A stretch of 64,000 nt of DNA from Sphaerolaimus hirsutus (lineage: Eukaryota; Nematoda; Chromadorea; Monhysterida; Sphaerolaimidae): assembly GCA_964036195.1 (NCBI GenBank), contig OZ038451.1, forward strand, positions 13,210,529-13,274,528, given 5' to 3'. Positions within the stretch are counted from its first letter, which is position 1, and each line of letters opens with the position of its first letter. The notes under the pieces were generated by a model. That model was not told the DNA's origin, ran no database searches, and saw nothing but the letters and a program-made list of their open reading frames with translations. Below, piece by piece: positions 22,660-35,339 of the stretch. The position numbers and the translations under genes were made by a program.

Positions 22660-24520
22660 GTACTCCAAAGGGGTAGGTTAGTGGTTAGAACTCAAATACC
22701 CCAACCAGGGGTCCAGTATGGAGGGGTAACCCCCACCCCAAATGCTCCAGCTATCTAAATATCTATCATCGGGTCGCTCAGTTATCTATCTTTCCCGGAG
22801 GCAAACTTTTTAGATATACTTGGCGTACATGATACTCTGCCCTCGCAGTCATTTATGTCTCACGTTGGAAGCGTGCCAATGATGACAAAGCATGCGGTTT
22901 TTGTAAAAAAGATAAAAAAAATCATTGCTGTGAATAAGTGAACGTATAGCGTTATAACAGAGCTGATTTTTATCAACTTTTCATGATAATCGCATGCGTA
23001 AAAAATCGTTGGCACGCTTCCAGCGGGAACCACGCGTGCAGGGTGTAAAGTAACTGGAGTATACTATCCGATGAACTCCTCCCCAAATCGACCAGTGTCT
23101 ATCTGTAGTAGTTGATTGAACTGACTACAAAATTAATTTGTCTGTCAGATCACATCACATATTCACATCTATTTATGACCTTGCTTAGCTATATTACCTA
23201 GTCTAATGAGTATGACGAAGGTTTTCAGTATTACCCTTTGTAAATACCCCCCAGGTCGGTCGTCTAACTTTTCTATATACCTGTGTGTTACAAATTTTGA
23301 GTTAAAATTTTCACAGAAAGTTCCTTGTTTTTGTATTTACAAATTTGACAATTTTTACAGTGAAAGTTTGAATTTTTTATACTTTTTGTCAATGTTTCGC
23401 TTTCATATCACTACTTTTCATGACTTCTGACCAGGGTTGGCAAAATCTCAGAAAATAATAAAAATAAAATAAAAATAAAATGGAAAATTCAAGAATAAAA
23501 TAAAATAAAATGGAAAATTTCAAAATAAAAAAAAAATTGTAAAATTTTTTGAATTTTTGTATTTTTTTTGTAAAATTGTATAAAAATTCGCATGTTTGTA
23601 AAAATTGTATTAAAATTCGTATTTTTTGTAAAATTTTTATCTTGTTGCTTGGGGTTCTACCTTTTATTCGCGGAGCTGGGGCAGTCCCAAGCCCTGTAAA
23701 GTGACAAATGTCATATGAAATGTCACGCAAAGTGTCAATTGTCATGACAAATGTAAAGTGAAGTGTCAATTGTCATAACAAATATAAATTAAAGTGTCAA
23801 TTGTCAAGCAAATTGTATCCACATCTTATGTTTTCCATCCAAATGTTTTTGTTGTTTTTGTATCCAGATCTTTTGTGAACATTTGGATACAAAAAATCAT
23901 AACATTTTGATACCAAAGGTAAGATTTGGATACACAACTTACATTTTGCATGACATTTGTCATGACAATTGACACTTTAATTGACATTTGACATGTCAAT
24001 TGACTGTTTACTTTACATCTGTCATGACAATTGACAGTTTGGTTGACTTTGATACATGAATTGTCTCTTTACTTTACATTTGTCATGACAACTGACACGG
24101 TACTGCATGACATTTTACAAATGCACGTAGCACACTCCAGTAGTCCTTCTGCTGAAAATGCAGACCATTGTTATCAATAATTGTAACTTCACACTTGCAG
24201 CTAGCTAACAATACCTATTACCTACTGCATGCAACTTTTGCAAAGTAATGGAAAAATTTGTCACACGTTTTTCATGTTTAGGTCTAATTATAACATTTTG
24301 CTGGCCTTGCATGCAAGATTCTGATTTTTTGTATAATTAATGTAAAAAATTTGTACAATTTTATGTAAATGGTGTCATTTTATTTTATTGATGACTTTTT
24401 GGAATAAAATAAAATAAAATAAAATGAAACAAGAAAAAAATTATAATAAAATACATTTTTATACAATTTTTATACAATTTGTTTACAAATAATTTTTATA
24501 AAACCGACCCTGCTTCTGAC
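22660..24520. repeat. Intergenic block of small elements (CTATCTATC, CGAGTATA, AAATAAAA arrays, CAGTCCC element)
   Basis: No gene is seen. 22815-23060 is an inverted-repeat element related to 10640-10850. From 23430 the motif AAAATAAAATAAAA runs on both sides (to 23530, and again at 24380-24470). It encloses a CAGTCCCAAGCCCTGTAAAG element (23685 to about 24120) rich in GTCATGACAATTGACA. This looks like nested insertion. Confidence 0.5.
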
Positions 24521-24834
24521 TACTTTCAATCATTAGAGCTATAAATTTATGTATTTTACATCCATTTACAGCAAGTTTTCACGCCGTCACTAGTTGTAAA
24601 GGGTAACACGACAGCTGATTTTTAATGTTTAATTTATTTTCAAAATCTACTTTTTTAGAAAGTGAAACTTTACAAAGACGAATCTCGCGTCAAATATTAG
24701 GTGTAATATGGGAGGGGATGTGGCCATCTGCTCTTTCAAGGCGTTGTACTAAATACATAGTGATGTCACAACGACTGGTAATGACAAAGCGGTGCCTCAC
24801 TTTGACGTAGCAAACTGCGTCCGTGCAGTTTCTG

Positions 24835-25130
24835 CCGCCCGGCGTGAACCACCAGGAATTAGCTAGTTGCGCTGCGCGGCGACAGGCCGCCCGGCCGCCC
24901 GCTGCACCGCGTGGCGACGTGTGGTTAGATGATAAATAGAAGGCGGCGGCGATCGGGGCCGCGCGCCCGCCGCTCGCTTTGTTGCTAGGCACTGAGCTCG
25001 GGCTGAGCGGCACTGCGGCGCACCGCGCGACTGGAACAACGGTCGCGCTGCAGTGCACTGCGCCGCCCCGCGGCGAGAATGTGTCCAGGTGCTTCGCTGC
25101 CGCCTGCGAGCCTGGCGAACGCTCAAATGA
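24835..25130. other. CpG-rich island, possible promoter or exon
   Basis: A sharp rise in GC and CpG between AT-rich flanks, with GCGCGC, CCGCCC and CGGCGGCG motifs. Open frames occur on both strands but none matches a family I know. It could be a promoter-associated island, a first exon, or part of a repeat family related to 28800-29180. Confidence 0.3.
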
Positions 25131-25762
25131 GATCATTTTGATTGCAAATGAGCCTTGGTGGGGCGGTGGTGGTGCCATTGCGGCGGTAATTTATGTGTTC
25201 CAGATTGTAAATATTAGTTATATATACGTACGGTGCACATCTTTGGGAGAATTTTATGAACTGCCGCTGTAGCTGCACCCCATGGTGTCATGTCTGTCGC
25301 GCTTACCAGATGTTTCATCGTGCGATCTGGCGAGTTTAGTATCGTTTTGCGTGTACATGCGCGCATGTAGCTCGCGTGCGTACGTAATTACTACCAACTC
25401 ACAATGTAGCTACTGTATTCAAATTGCAGGGTGAACCATTCGTTATCACCGATTTACTTTCAATATTTCAAATTTTCCAATATTCTACAATGGCAGCCCA
25501 CACACTAGTTGACGTATAAAAAATGAAGGCTGTTGTCAACTGTGGAACTGTGTGCGTCAAGTGCGCGTGTGCACATTCAGTTGAGTTCAGGTTTAGTGCA
25601 AATGGTACATGTAATGTTTGTGCTTACTGTGTTTTGGTAAATCACATTCATAATTCACATTCATTTTTATTGAGTCACATTCATAATTCACATTCGGACG
25701 TCCGACGATGTACCCACAGGGGGACCCATCAGGGAAACCTTTATGGAAAGACGGATCTGTAT

Positions 25763-27228
25763 ATAAACACCTTCCCGGACAAGTTCACCACCCAATTTTT
25801 TATTTCACTTCGGATGTAATATCTCCGTTTACGGGGGTGTTATAAAGCTGAAACTTTGAATATATAAAGTTGTAACACCCCCCTACTCTGCTTCATTGGG
25901 GGGAGGTGGAGCGACTCACTGCAGGGTGGGTTGCCCTATACGCAACAATTTTTTTGGCTTTTTTGGTGTCCCAAACAAGTTCACCACCCACTTGATTAGC
26001 TACACTTCGAGGGTCGTATCTCCAGCTGTGAGGCTGGTATAACGCTGAAAGTTGGCAGATGTCTTGCTAACAACCCCCCTTACAATACACCTGTGGGGCT
26101 GCCTGCCAGCAACCCACTATAGTATGCGTTACTGCATGTACAGTTGTTCATTTTTTTAAAACAACCCAAGTGTCCCAAACAAGTTTGCCACCTAACTGAA
26201 TTATAAAAAATGTTGTGAGAACATACCTGATATAAAATTGAGTCAGATTTGAACCCTAGTTCTGTTCATTACAAATTTTTCAGTAGGGCACCCACCCCGT
26301 CCATAAACAGCAGTCTGAAAATTTCACTTTTAACCAATTTTTTGTTTCACACTAAAAAAGTTGGTTTACAAAGTTCACTAGGGAAGGGTCCAAGGTTCAA
26401 AGTTACGTAAACAACATGACCTCTAAAATGCCTCCTTAAGGAAATTTATTTGGGGTGAAAATTATGATGTCATAATGACATCATCACAGGAACAAAATTT
26501 GACAAAATTTCCACTTTTTCATTCACCCCAAATAAATTTCCTTATGCAGGCATTTTAGAGGTTATGTTGTTTACATAACTTTGAACCTTAAACCCTCCCA
26601 TAGTGAACTTTGTAAACCAACTTTTTAAGTGTGAATCAAAAAATTGGGTTAAAGTGAAATTTTCAGTCTGCTCTTTTTAGTACAGGGTGGGTGCCCTACT
26701 GAAAAAATTTTAATGAACAGAACTAGGGTTCAAATTTTATTCAATTTTATATCAGGTATGTTCTCACAACATTTTTGTTTAATGCAGATGGGTGGAGAAC
26801 TTGTTTGGGAGACTTGGGTTGTTTTTAAAAAACTTTGAACAACTTTTATATGCAACGCCCCATGCTGTAGTAGGTCGTCGATGGCCACCCACTGGTGTAT
26901 TGTTAAAGGGGTTTGTTTGCAAGACATCCCCCAAATTTTCAGCTTTCTATTGCCCTCACAGCTGGAGATATGGCCCTCGTAGTGTAGCCAATCAAGCGGG
27001 TGGTGAACTTGTTTGGGACACTGAAAAAGCCACAAAAAATTATTGGCATATAGGGCGACACACCCTGTAGTGAGTCGCCGCACCTCCCCTCATTAATACG
27101 GAGTAACCGAGTGTTGGGACTATATACCCACCAAATATCAGCTTTATACCATTCCCATGGCCAGAGATATTGCATCTGAAGTGAAATAAAAAAATGGGTG
27201 GTGAACTTGTCCGGGAAAGTGTTTATAT
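25763..27228. mobile_element. Long foldback element, arms about 700 bp, AAACACCTTCCCGG ends
   Basis: It begins AAACACCTTCCCGGACAAGT and ends ACTTGTCCGGGAAAGTGTTT. The arms are near-complementary throughout, meeting at a centre near 26470 (ATGATGTCATAATGACATCA). The short palindrome at 54952-55243 has closely related ends, so it is probably a related family. Open frames inside are mirror images on the two arms and look incidental. Confidence 0.8.
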
Positions 27229-27684
27229 CAGTGTGGTGATAGATACACTACACCATGCTGTATTACTTGTTTTATTCAATTCTAGATGATTTTATTACCC
27301 AATACCTGACAATTTTATTACTCGAACAGGACATTTGGACGTAAAAACGCGGCCTCATTAGCCAAACGTGAGACAGATACCTGCAAAATTTTGGAACCGA
27401 TATCCCATACCCATGAAATTCCCAACCCGACTCAACGAGTGGTGATTTCGGTCACCAGTCATCTTATTTGACACAATTTTTCCTCTCCAAAATAAAAATT
27501 CTTATACCTAATTTTATGTATACTTTTTAATCGTGATAAGTTTTGAACCGTGTTCCACGTTCACTTTCGCACGAGGTGGTTCGAACGAAGCTACACACAG
27601 GAGAATCGTACAAATTTACGGGCAGCATCCTTACCTGTTGCCTGAGGACATCCAGTTCACATGCACACACGCGTGTCTTGTGCG

Positions 27685-28785
27685 TAGCATAGTTGTTAAA
27701 ACGTATTTACTTTTACTCGATAAATACGTATACTCGCGTACTGCTTAAATATACGTTTACGTTTCCTCACGAAAAAAATACCGGTACTCACTTACTCGCG
27801 TACTTTTTGAACTGAAAACGTATTTTAAGGACACAGAAAATGTCATTTTGCCAGACAGAAAGTGACAAAAATGGGACATCTTTGAAATAGTTATTAGGAG
27901 GGAAAAACACATTTTTGATGTATTTCTTAGTGCAAATTGAAATAAAAACACTGACTTGAGTATTGGACTCACCTTTTACGCAGCGTAGAAGTAAAAATAA
28001 AATACTTCACATTTTCTGTACTCAGGGGTAGGTTTCAAATGGGATTGACTTTTCGGGATCGGGATTGTTTTTTGAGATTTCGGGATCAGGATCGGGATCG
28101 GGATTGGCCTTTCGGGATCAGGATCGGGATTGGCTTTTTGAGATTACGGGATTGGGATTGGGTTCGGGATTGACCTTTCAGGATCAAGATCGGGATTGGC
28201 GTTTTTTTCAGGATTGGGATTTAGGCTAAAAAAATTCGTTTTCAGGGTTTTCTGGACATTTCACAAATGACCCAAAAACCCAAAAACAATGGATGCCAGA
28301 AACGTTGTATTAAATTGGCATCCAATTCAATGCTATAGATTCATTTAGGCAGGCGCAATGGGCTGCCTGGCATTGTCATTCACACCACTGTCAGCCATAT
28401 ATCAATGTGTATAAACCTTAAACTATGGTAATGGGCACTGTATTGAGTCCATTTGTAGTGGTGTCCATGCCCACGCAAGAGAGATATAGAGGGAGGTGGG
28501 AAAATTTTGGCAAACTGCATACAAAATGTTCCTTTAAAAGTGCTATTTCTGGCACCTTTTGTGTCAGAATTTTTCCGGGATCGGTATTGGGGCATTTTTT
28601 TCGGGATCGGGATTGGGATTTTCAAAATCTTGGGATCGGGATCGGGATTGGCTTTTTCAAATTTCGGGATCGGGATCGGGATTGAGGTTTTGGGATCGGG
28701 ATCGGGGAGGGGGTGAGTATAATAAATACTGTACGTTTACGTTTACTTTAAAAAAGTTCATTACTTTTATTATCAACTCTGGTGC
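27685..28785. repeat. GTTGTTAAAA element interrupted by a GGGATC array
   Basis: The left half of a GTTGTTAAAA element (27685-28020) and its right half (28735-28780) are separated by GGGATCGGGATTGG arrays at 28030-28220 and 28570-28710. These flank a sequence also found inside 2386-2788 (AACGTTG, TTGGCATCC). The array element evidently inserted into the older one. Confidence 0.6.
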
Positions 28786-28799
28786 GTAGTTTGCGTCCA

Positions 28800-29180
28800 A
28801 GTAGGCAAATAGTCGGCTACTAGTGCGGCGCTCGTCAAATCTTGCGTTGCCCTGCTCCAACGGCGACCGTACGTTGAGGGCAACGTAATTTTCTCAGCGC
28901 GGCCGAATGAATCAGCGCTAGTCGCGCGGCGCGGCGCCACTTTCGACAAGCGGCCCGCCGCCGCCGCGCAACCCATCTAGGCTCGTTGATTGTGCAAAGC
29001 ACTTCCGTTGCGACAGCGCGCCGCGCGGCGGCTTTTCGTCGCGCCGCCCACATGTCCGCGGCGGCGGCGGCCGTGTCCTGATCCGATTATGCGTATTTAC
29101 ATACTGTGTGTTGGGTATCATCCGCAAGATGATTTTGCGCTGTGCCGCGCTGAATGGTGCCAGCGGCATACAGTCGACTG
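28800..29180. other. CpG-rich island
   Basis: Dense CpG with GGCGGCGGCGG runs between AT-rich flanks. No family is recognised in any frame. The overlapping open frames on both strands are probably composition-driven. Confidence 0.3.
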
Positions 29181-29356
29181 GTACCAGTCCCAGACCCTGT
29201 AAAATGCCCTGTAAAATGTAAAATGTCACGTTAAGTGTCAAAAGTCATGGATAATCCCCAGCAAAATGGAAACCGAGTTGCCAGTTTGGAGGGTATTTTC
29301 CATGAATTTTGACACTCTGCATGACATTTGACATTTTACAGGGTCTGGGACTGCCT
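29180..29356. mobile_element. CAGTCCCAGACCCTGTAAAATG inverted-repeat element (short, complete)
   Basis: It runs from GGTACCAGTCCCAGACCCTG to CATTTTACAGGGTCTGGGAC plus TGCC as a clean 177-bp foldback. Relatives lie near 1885, 7415-7890, 23685, 38174, 40900, 47475, 48119 and 53410. This is one of the commonest small elements in the window. Confidence 0.75.
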
Positions 29357-29359
29357 CCT

Positions 29360-30540
29360 TGATGGACGGGCTTCTTTCTGAGGAGAGATGAAACATACAC
29401 GCCCGTGAAACATATTTTTGTTTATCGTTTTATTTCTCGCAATTGTTTGATAGAAATATGGAAATATGTTCATGTAGTCATCCGAAAGTGCATTAGGTAC
29501 ACTCCTGCAAAAATGTCGTTATCCCTTTGATTTTTTTGGTTCAATGGTGAACCAAACATTAAATATGGGTCACTGAGGGATGAAACTCATACATAGGGAG
29601 GGTAATTATATAAACCCCCCACAGTAGAAATATGGCTCCCTTCTGCGTATATATAATCAATATATCGTTAACCGTGAACGCAGTGCCTTCCGCGATTTTT
29701 TTGTTGGTTTTTTACATTTCGCTTAATGCGTACAGTCGTGAGCTGGCACGGTGCCAACATTTCGTTTTGTTCATAAATTCAACCATACGCTCCATGCCGG
29801 GTTGATATTTATCTGCCAACCGACGGCATGCGATTTTGAACATGATGCGAAATCAATGCGAGTGCAGAATATTAAGTCCACTACGTATACCATTTTGAAT
29901 ACAAATTGGCAAAGTGATAAATATTTGACAAGTTCATCGTTTTTTACATTGCATCACAGTCTTTTTCATCATTTCACCATGTTTTCTTCTTTGTTTTAAA
30001 GTTTTAGCATAAGGGATAAAGACTTTTTTCCACCGGAAATTTGACTTTGGGGCGCTGTCAAACTGTCAGCAAGGCACCCAGAAACCTAAAAATCGAGATG
30101 TGGCATCAAGGCACCTTTATCTACAAGAATTCATCCCTATGTATATCCCGACACAGGTCGCACGTTAGCAGGGGAGGTATTGAATTTTTTTGTTCCCGAT
30201 CAGGAGGATAAAGACATTTTTCCAGGAGTGTACATTGCTCATCGTGCCATTTAGACAAACGTTTCGCTGTTAACATTTGTTTGACAGAATTTTGTCCATC
30301 GTCGCGTGATTAATTTGATTCATCGTAAACGTGAGGTTAGCAGTGGCATGTTTTTGTCGCGCTCGACATCCATTCTTTGAAAGCACCTTTGCCCAGCGGT
30401 TGGCACGTGCGTGTATGCACGTTTCATTTGCTTAGTGTGATGATATTCGAGCGGCGCCGGGCGAGTAGACCGGCTTGCATTCTGGGATTACCGGCTTCAC
30501 ATGACACCCCGCGGTCGCGTGAAAAACGCTCGCATTAATT
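29360..30540. other. AT-rich intergenic sequence, nothing recognised
   Basis: No exon-like GC3 bias, repeat match or inverted repeat was noticed in this stretch. Confidence 0.4.
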
Positions 30541-30558
30541 AGCGGGGGTGGTGTGTAG

Positions 30559-32024
30559 GGATCGGTAAAAATGTTTTTTTTGTCGACCCTGTCTTTTAAA
30601 CCTGTTTTTAAAAAGCTCCTAAATGTGGTTATGAGTCAACTTGTACTGGTATATCAGACAAGTGCCAGTACTGCTGATAGATAGCTGAAAATTTTCTTGT
30701 GGTGGGGGGGGGTAGTGGGGGTTCAATATATAAGCTTTCTCAAGGTGTAGAAAGAAGAAAAGAGTTAAAAGTAGGTGAAAATAGCCAAAATAGGAATATG
30801 AGCATAGCTGAAAATAGGAGAAAGAAAATGAACTAGTGATTTGGAAAGTGAAAATACACAAAGGTATGAAAATCAGTGATTTTGAGCAAACAATTTGGTA
30901 AAATTTCTCAAAAATTGCTCCAGATAGCTAGATAGCTGGGCGATTTGGGGAGGGGGGTTCTGGGAATAGTAGCCAAAACTTTTTCCTCTGGGATAGATAG
31001 ATTTTAACCTGCGTTAGATTTTCACTGAATTTTCATTTAAAATCACTAATTTCCATACCTTTTTATAGATTTTCACCTCCAAAATCACTAGTTCATGTGT
31101 TTTATTGCCTATCTTCAGCTATTTTTTTGCACTATATGTGCTTATATACCCAGTTGTAGCTATTTTCACATACTTTTAGCGATTTTTTGCCCTTTTCTTT
31201 CTTCTACACCTTGAAACCCAGTTATCTATCCGGAGGAGCGATTTGCTATTTATGCAACCCCCTGGAGGGCCAAAATTAACAAATACCCCTGCTCAAAAGC
31301 ATGAACAAATGGAAGCTTTTACACTAAAAATTGCTCAAAACCAATGTAAACCATAGTTGTTAAAACGTATTCACATTTACTCAATAAATACGTATACTCA
31401 TGTATTGTGTAAATAGGTGCGTTTATGTTTCCTCCCAAAAGAATACCGGTACTCACATACTTGCGTACTTTTTGAAAGTATGCAAGTACAGAAAATGTAT
31501 TTTTAGGGGATAAAAATGTCATTTTGCCAGACAGAAAGTGACAAACATCGGACATTCTCCTAAGAAATACTTATCAGGAGAAAAAACACATCTTTGATCT
31601 TCAGAGTAAAAATTACCAAGACACACACCAATTTTTACGTTATTTTTGTGTGAAAAATACTCAACGGATTCTGTGAGAAAAAATACCCATTTTTACATTT
31701 TCCGTGTGAAAAATACTCATTTTTATGTTTTCTCAGGAAAAAGTATTTTACTCACCTTTTACGCAGTGAAAAAGTAAAAATAAAATACTTTACATTTTCT
31801 GTACTCATGTGTGAGTAAAATAAAACTACTTTACGTTTATGTTTACTTTAAAAAAAAGTTCAGTACCTTTAACAGCTCTGATGTAAACAACCAGCAACGG
31901 TATGAACAATATGAACTTGCGCAAAGTACTAAAAAAAATTGGCATTTAAAAAAACGGTTCGATGCCTGCGTTTAAAAAAACAACGTTTTTTGTTCAAAGA
32001 AAACGTTAAAAAACACCGCCCATC
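30559..32024. mobile_element. Diverged TAGGGATCGG / CATCCCTA element with nested insertions
   Basis: It begins TAGGGATCGGTAAAAATGTT and ends CGCCCATCCCTA. The flanking 8-mers GTGGTGTG and GTCGTGTG match at 7 of 8 positions, consistent with an old hAT-type target duplication. Inside are a CTATCTATC-type element (30660-31290) and a GTTGTTAAAA element (31350-31880). Confidence 0.6.
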
Positions 32025-32739
32025 CCTAGTCGTGTGTGTTCCCATTCAATCAAGCTGCAGCTTGTCTAACGACAAATACTTTGTTGTTGCTCTCTGTGTT
32101 TGAGTTTCTGTATCCGATTGAAACAGCTAATTATCACTTTGACGTTGTCCTTGCTCGCTCGCCAGTAAAATTATTTTCAGCTTTTTTTCCTACAAAAACA
32201 AAAACATGTAAATATTTATCTCGATAGAGTTGTTATCGTCTCCTTACTGCGCCTTACAAATGGTGTTCTGTGAGTGACAATAACATATAACACAACGTGA
32301 TATAATCAGCTGAGCACCTGCGCATCAATTTTCTCATCAATTCAAATTGATTCATCTCAACATTTTAAATTAATTGTCGTGGGCGGGATGTGTTCCAGCT
32401 GCCCCGGTCAAGTAGGTGGAGACAGCAAAGTGAATAAAACGAGTTTCTTGTTGATCATCGACCATAGTTTTACACTTATTCACCAATTTCATTTTTAGTA
32501 ACTCGGTTCGTTTCTCGCCAGTCTGATCTGAAGTTTGGCGTCGGGATCAGTAAAAATACCCTTGTGTAAATTGTAGTAAAATCGGGTATATGTAAATGTG
32601 AATTTGTATCGGCTATGTGTAAATGTGTGATGTGAAATCAATCTACAAGACGTGAGAGTTGTGTGTCACCATCCCGTGTAGGGCATTACGCGGCACTTTG
32701 TCCAATACTCGATGACGACACGTAGGGAGCGACTCACCC

Positions 32740-33095
32740 GTGCAATCAGGGGTTTAGTGGATTTGGACCCCCGCGGGTGTTCATATAGATAGTAAATCGC
32801 TCCTCCGGAGGGAGATAGCATAAAAATTGAGGGGGGGGGGTTCGCGGGAGTCCAATATATAGGCTTTTTCGCGGTATAGAAATTCCTCAAAAATCGCTTC
32901 CAGTGAGATAGATAGCTAGCGATTTTGGGAGGGGTGGGGTTCGAGGGATAGTAGCCAAAAAATTTGCCTCGGGATAGATATTTAGATAGCTGAGCGGCCC
33001 CGGGGATAGATAGATAGCTGGAGCGTTTGGGGGTGGCAACCCCCCCCCCCCAACCCCCCCCCCAATCCCCCATACTGAACCCCCGCGTGCAATAA
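32740..33095. repeat. CTATCTATC-type element
   Basis: Contains GGATAGATAGATAGCTGGAG, G/C runs and ATAGATAGTAAATCGCTCCT, as in 5300-5760, 30660-31290, 60185-60390 and 62430-62625. Ends are not clear. Confidence 0.5.
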
Positions 33096-33876
33096 TATCC
33101 AAATTTGGAAATTTATATTTTTAGGATACTTTTTTGTTCCATAATTGCTGCGTCAGCGTTATCTTAGCTCGACGAAACACAAAATTGTTTGCAAATGTGC
33201 AAATAAATATTTGTAAACTATGTGGTGGTGGTAGGGTAGCCATGCATAGTTCGCTTTACGAGATGTACAACGCTAGTCCTCAAACTGTTTCAAATTGACA
33301 TTCAATGTTTTGCCAATTTAAGGTTATTTTAAATTTTTTACGTTTAGTAAGTTTTTCGAGCAGCCCGACTGTTCAGGACTGGGGTTGCAACCATAATCGT
33401 ACTAAACGGCTAAATCGACCATTTTTATATTTGACATTAAAAGGTTTCAGAGGATATCGAATGTTGATGTTGAAAAGTAAATGATATCGTTGCAGCCCTA
33501 GGCAGGCGTTTAGTACCGCCCCATTCAGTGTCCTTTTATTTGTGTGTAGCAGACCGCATAGGTGGTCAAACGTTATTATTTTACCTGCCTTTTATTGAAA
33601 AATTAATATGTGGTCTCGGACATTTTTAATTAGTAAAAATACTGTATTTTTCCTCGAAAGGTTTTATGGATACATATCCGAGCGCAGAAACCAGTTTTTG
33701 TACTCAAAAGCTTCCCAATTCCAGGAATTTTTCAAATGTTATCTGTACTCGGATAATAAGTAAAATAGTAAAATTTAATAGTTAAATAAATACATAAAAA
33801 ATATTTTTACACTTTGAACAGCTAGGACTGACCAGTGCGAACACTACTTCGCCAGCAGCAGCTATGCAGCCTTTAC

Positions 33877-33994
33877 GTGCATATTGCCGGGCGCACTGGA
33901 CATCGCAGGGCGGCAGTTGCGACATGAGCGGCGGCTGCGAGTGCTGCTCGACGACGTAGTTGACGGGGCGCGGCACGGACATGCGTTCCGACAT
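33877..33994 (-). CDS. Candidate first coding exon of an unidentified minus-strand gene
   Basis: Reading from an ATG at 33994 gives about 39 codons (MSERMSVPRPVNYVVEQHSQ onward, then PPLMSQLPPCDVQCARQYA). GC3 bias is strong over the first two thirds, followed by a plausible donor GCAC|GTAAAG at 33876. The product is Pro/Gln-rich and not recognised. No downstream exon on the minus strand was found. It could instead be an isolated GC-rich relic. Confidence 0.3.
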
Positions 33995-34221
33995 TTACAC
34001 ACTTCCCGCCCGCCTGAGCGCCAGTCGGTATGGCGCTGATCGAATTCCTCAATAGGTGTGTTTCCTTCGGCATTGTTTTATTGGGAAGTGGTTATACAGC
34101 ATCTGCATCCATTGTTGGGATTGTTTTCGATTTTTCCATGCAACTGCGACTAAAAAGTGTAGCTGTTAAAACGTATTTACATTTACTCGACAAATATGTA
34201 TACTCGAGTATGAGTAAATAC

Positions 34222-34660
34222 GTTTACCGTATTTCCTCGAAATACCCCCCGGGGGGTGATTGTTTCATAGTGCTCCCGAGAGGGGGGGGGGGGGGGTTAA
34301 ACGAGGGGGGGGGTTTATTACGAGGGGGGTTATTATTTCACAAGAACTTTTTTGAAATCCTAGTACAAAATCGTTGTTTGTGATGTGCGCTGGGGTAGAA
34401 AAATGCATCAATAACTGACATGTAAAGACTCCTGTAGACTAATATTAGTGTAGATGGTATAAACACTGTTCTAACGTGATTCCGACATTGTTTTAACGTG
34501 TGTTCTGCACTACGCAGAACACAAACTGCAGTATTTGTCATGTACGTTCTCTTTACACTCAATTTGGGGGGGGGTATTTCGAGGGGGGTGATTGTTTCAT
34601 AGTGGTCTCGAGAGGGGGGGGGTCAAACGAGGGGGGGTATTTCGAGGAAATACGGTATGT
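34222..34660. mobile_element. CCGTATTTCCTCGAAATACC inverted-repeat element
   Basis: Begins CCGTATTTCCTCGAAATACC and ends GGTATTTCGAGGAAATACGG. It sits inside a GTTGTTAAAA element whose halves lie at 34153-34221 and 34661-35125. Copies or fragments occur near 7180-7400, 8950-9345, 40068-40170, 40557, 46005-46145 and 46974-47237. At 46974-47237 TA is present at both ends, so a TA target as in mariner-type elements is possible. Confidence 0.65.
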
Positions 34661-35339
34661 TTACATTTCTTTTGATTAAAGTATACCATGTACTATCATT
34701 TACGTATACTTTTTGTAAGTACTCGAGTACAGTAAAAACGTATTTCAGATAGGCTTTTTCAAGGCCTGGCTAGAAGCGATAAAAAAAGCCAAAAATAGGG
34801 CCCATATAGCCAAAAATTGGGACAACAAAACCTATAGATTAAAATAGCTGAAAATAGGCAAAAAAGCATTTTAACTAGTGAATTTGAAGCTGAAAATGTG
34901 CAAAAATTATGCAAATTAGTGATTCGAGTGAAAATGTGGGCAAAATTCATCAGAAATACACAATGTCACGTTTTCCGGGGGAAAGGACGTTTACATATTC
35001 TGGTTTACTCATGAGTAGAAGTAAAAAACTTTACGTTTTCTGTACATAGGGGGTGAGTAAAAAGTAATACTTTACCTTTATGTATACTTAAAAGGTTCAG
35101 TACTTTTAACAATTCTGGTAAAAAGATTACGCTCTCCGTTCTTTTGGAGGTCGGTTCTCGATGAACATTTAACCGTAAATTTTCTTGTTCTAATTATCTT
35201 CCCAAATTCTCACTTTTCTCTATTGCTTTATAAATATTTTATCAAGTTCATGCGGCCATTCTCATATCCTTCCTTCCAAGTAAACATAATTCAAATGGCA
35301 CTCATTCCATCCGTCCATACGAGCGATTGTGTGCATTGT

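Noticed and set aside
23389..23769. 126-codon minus-strand frame with a hydrophobic Phe/Tyr/Leu-rich part
   Set aside because: The hydrophobic stretch comes from an AAATAAAATAAAA low-complexity run, and the rest from a CAGTCCC element.
26730..27175. Open frames of 78-117 codons
   Set aside because: They lie in the arm of the 25763-27228 foldback, and their codon use has no GC3 bias.
28030..28720. Possible telomere-like or regulatory repeat (GGGATC)
   Set aside because: The same unit is found inside target-duplicated elements at 2386 and 60821, so it is transposon interior.
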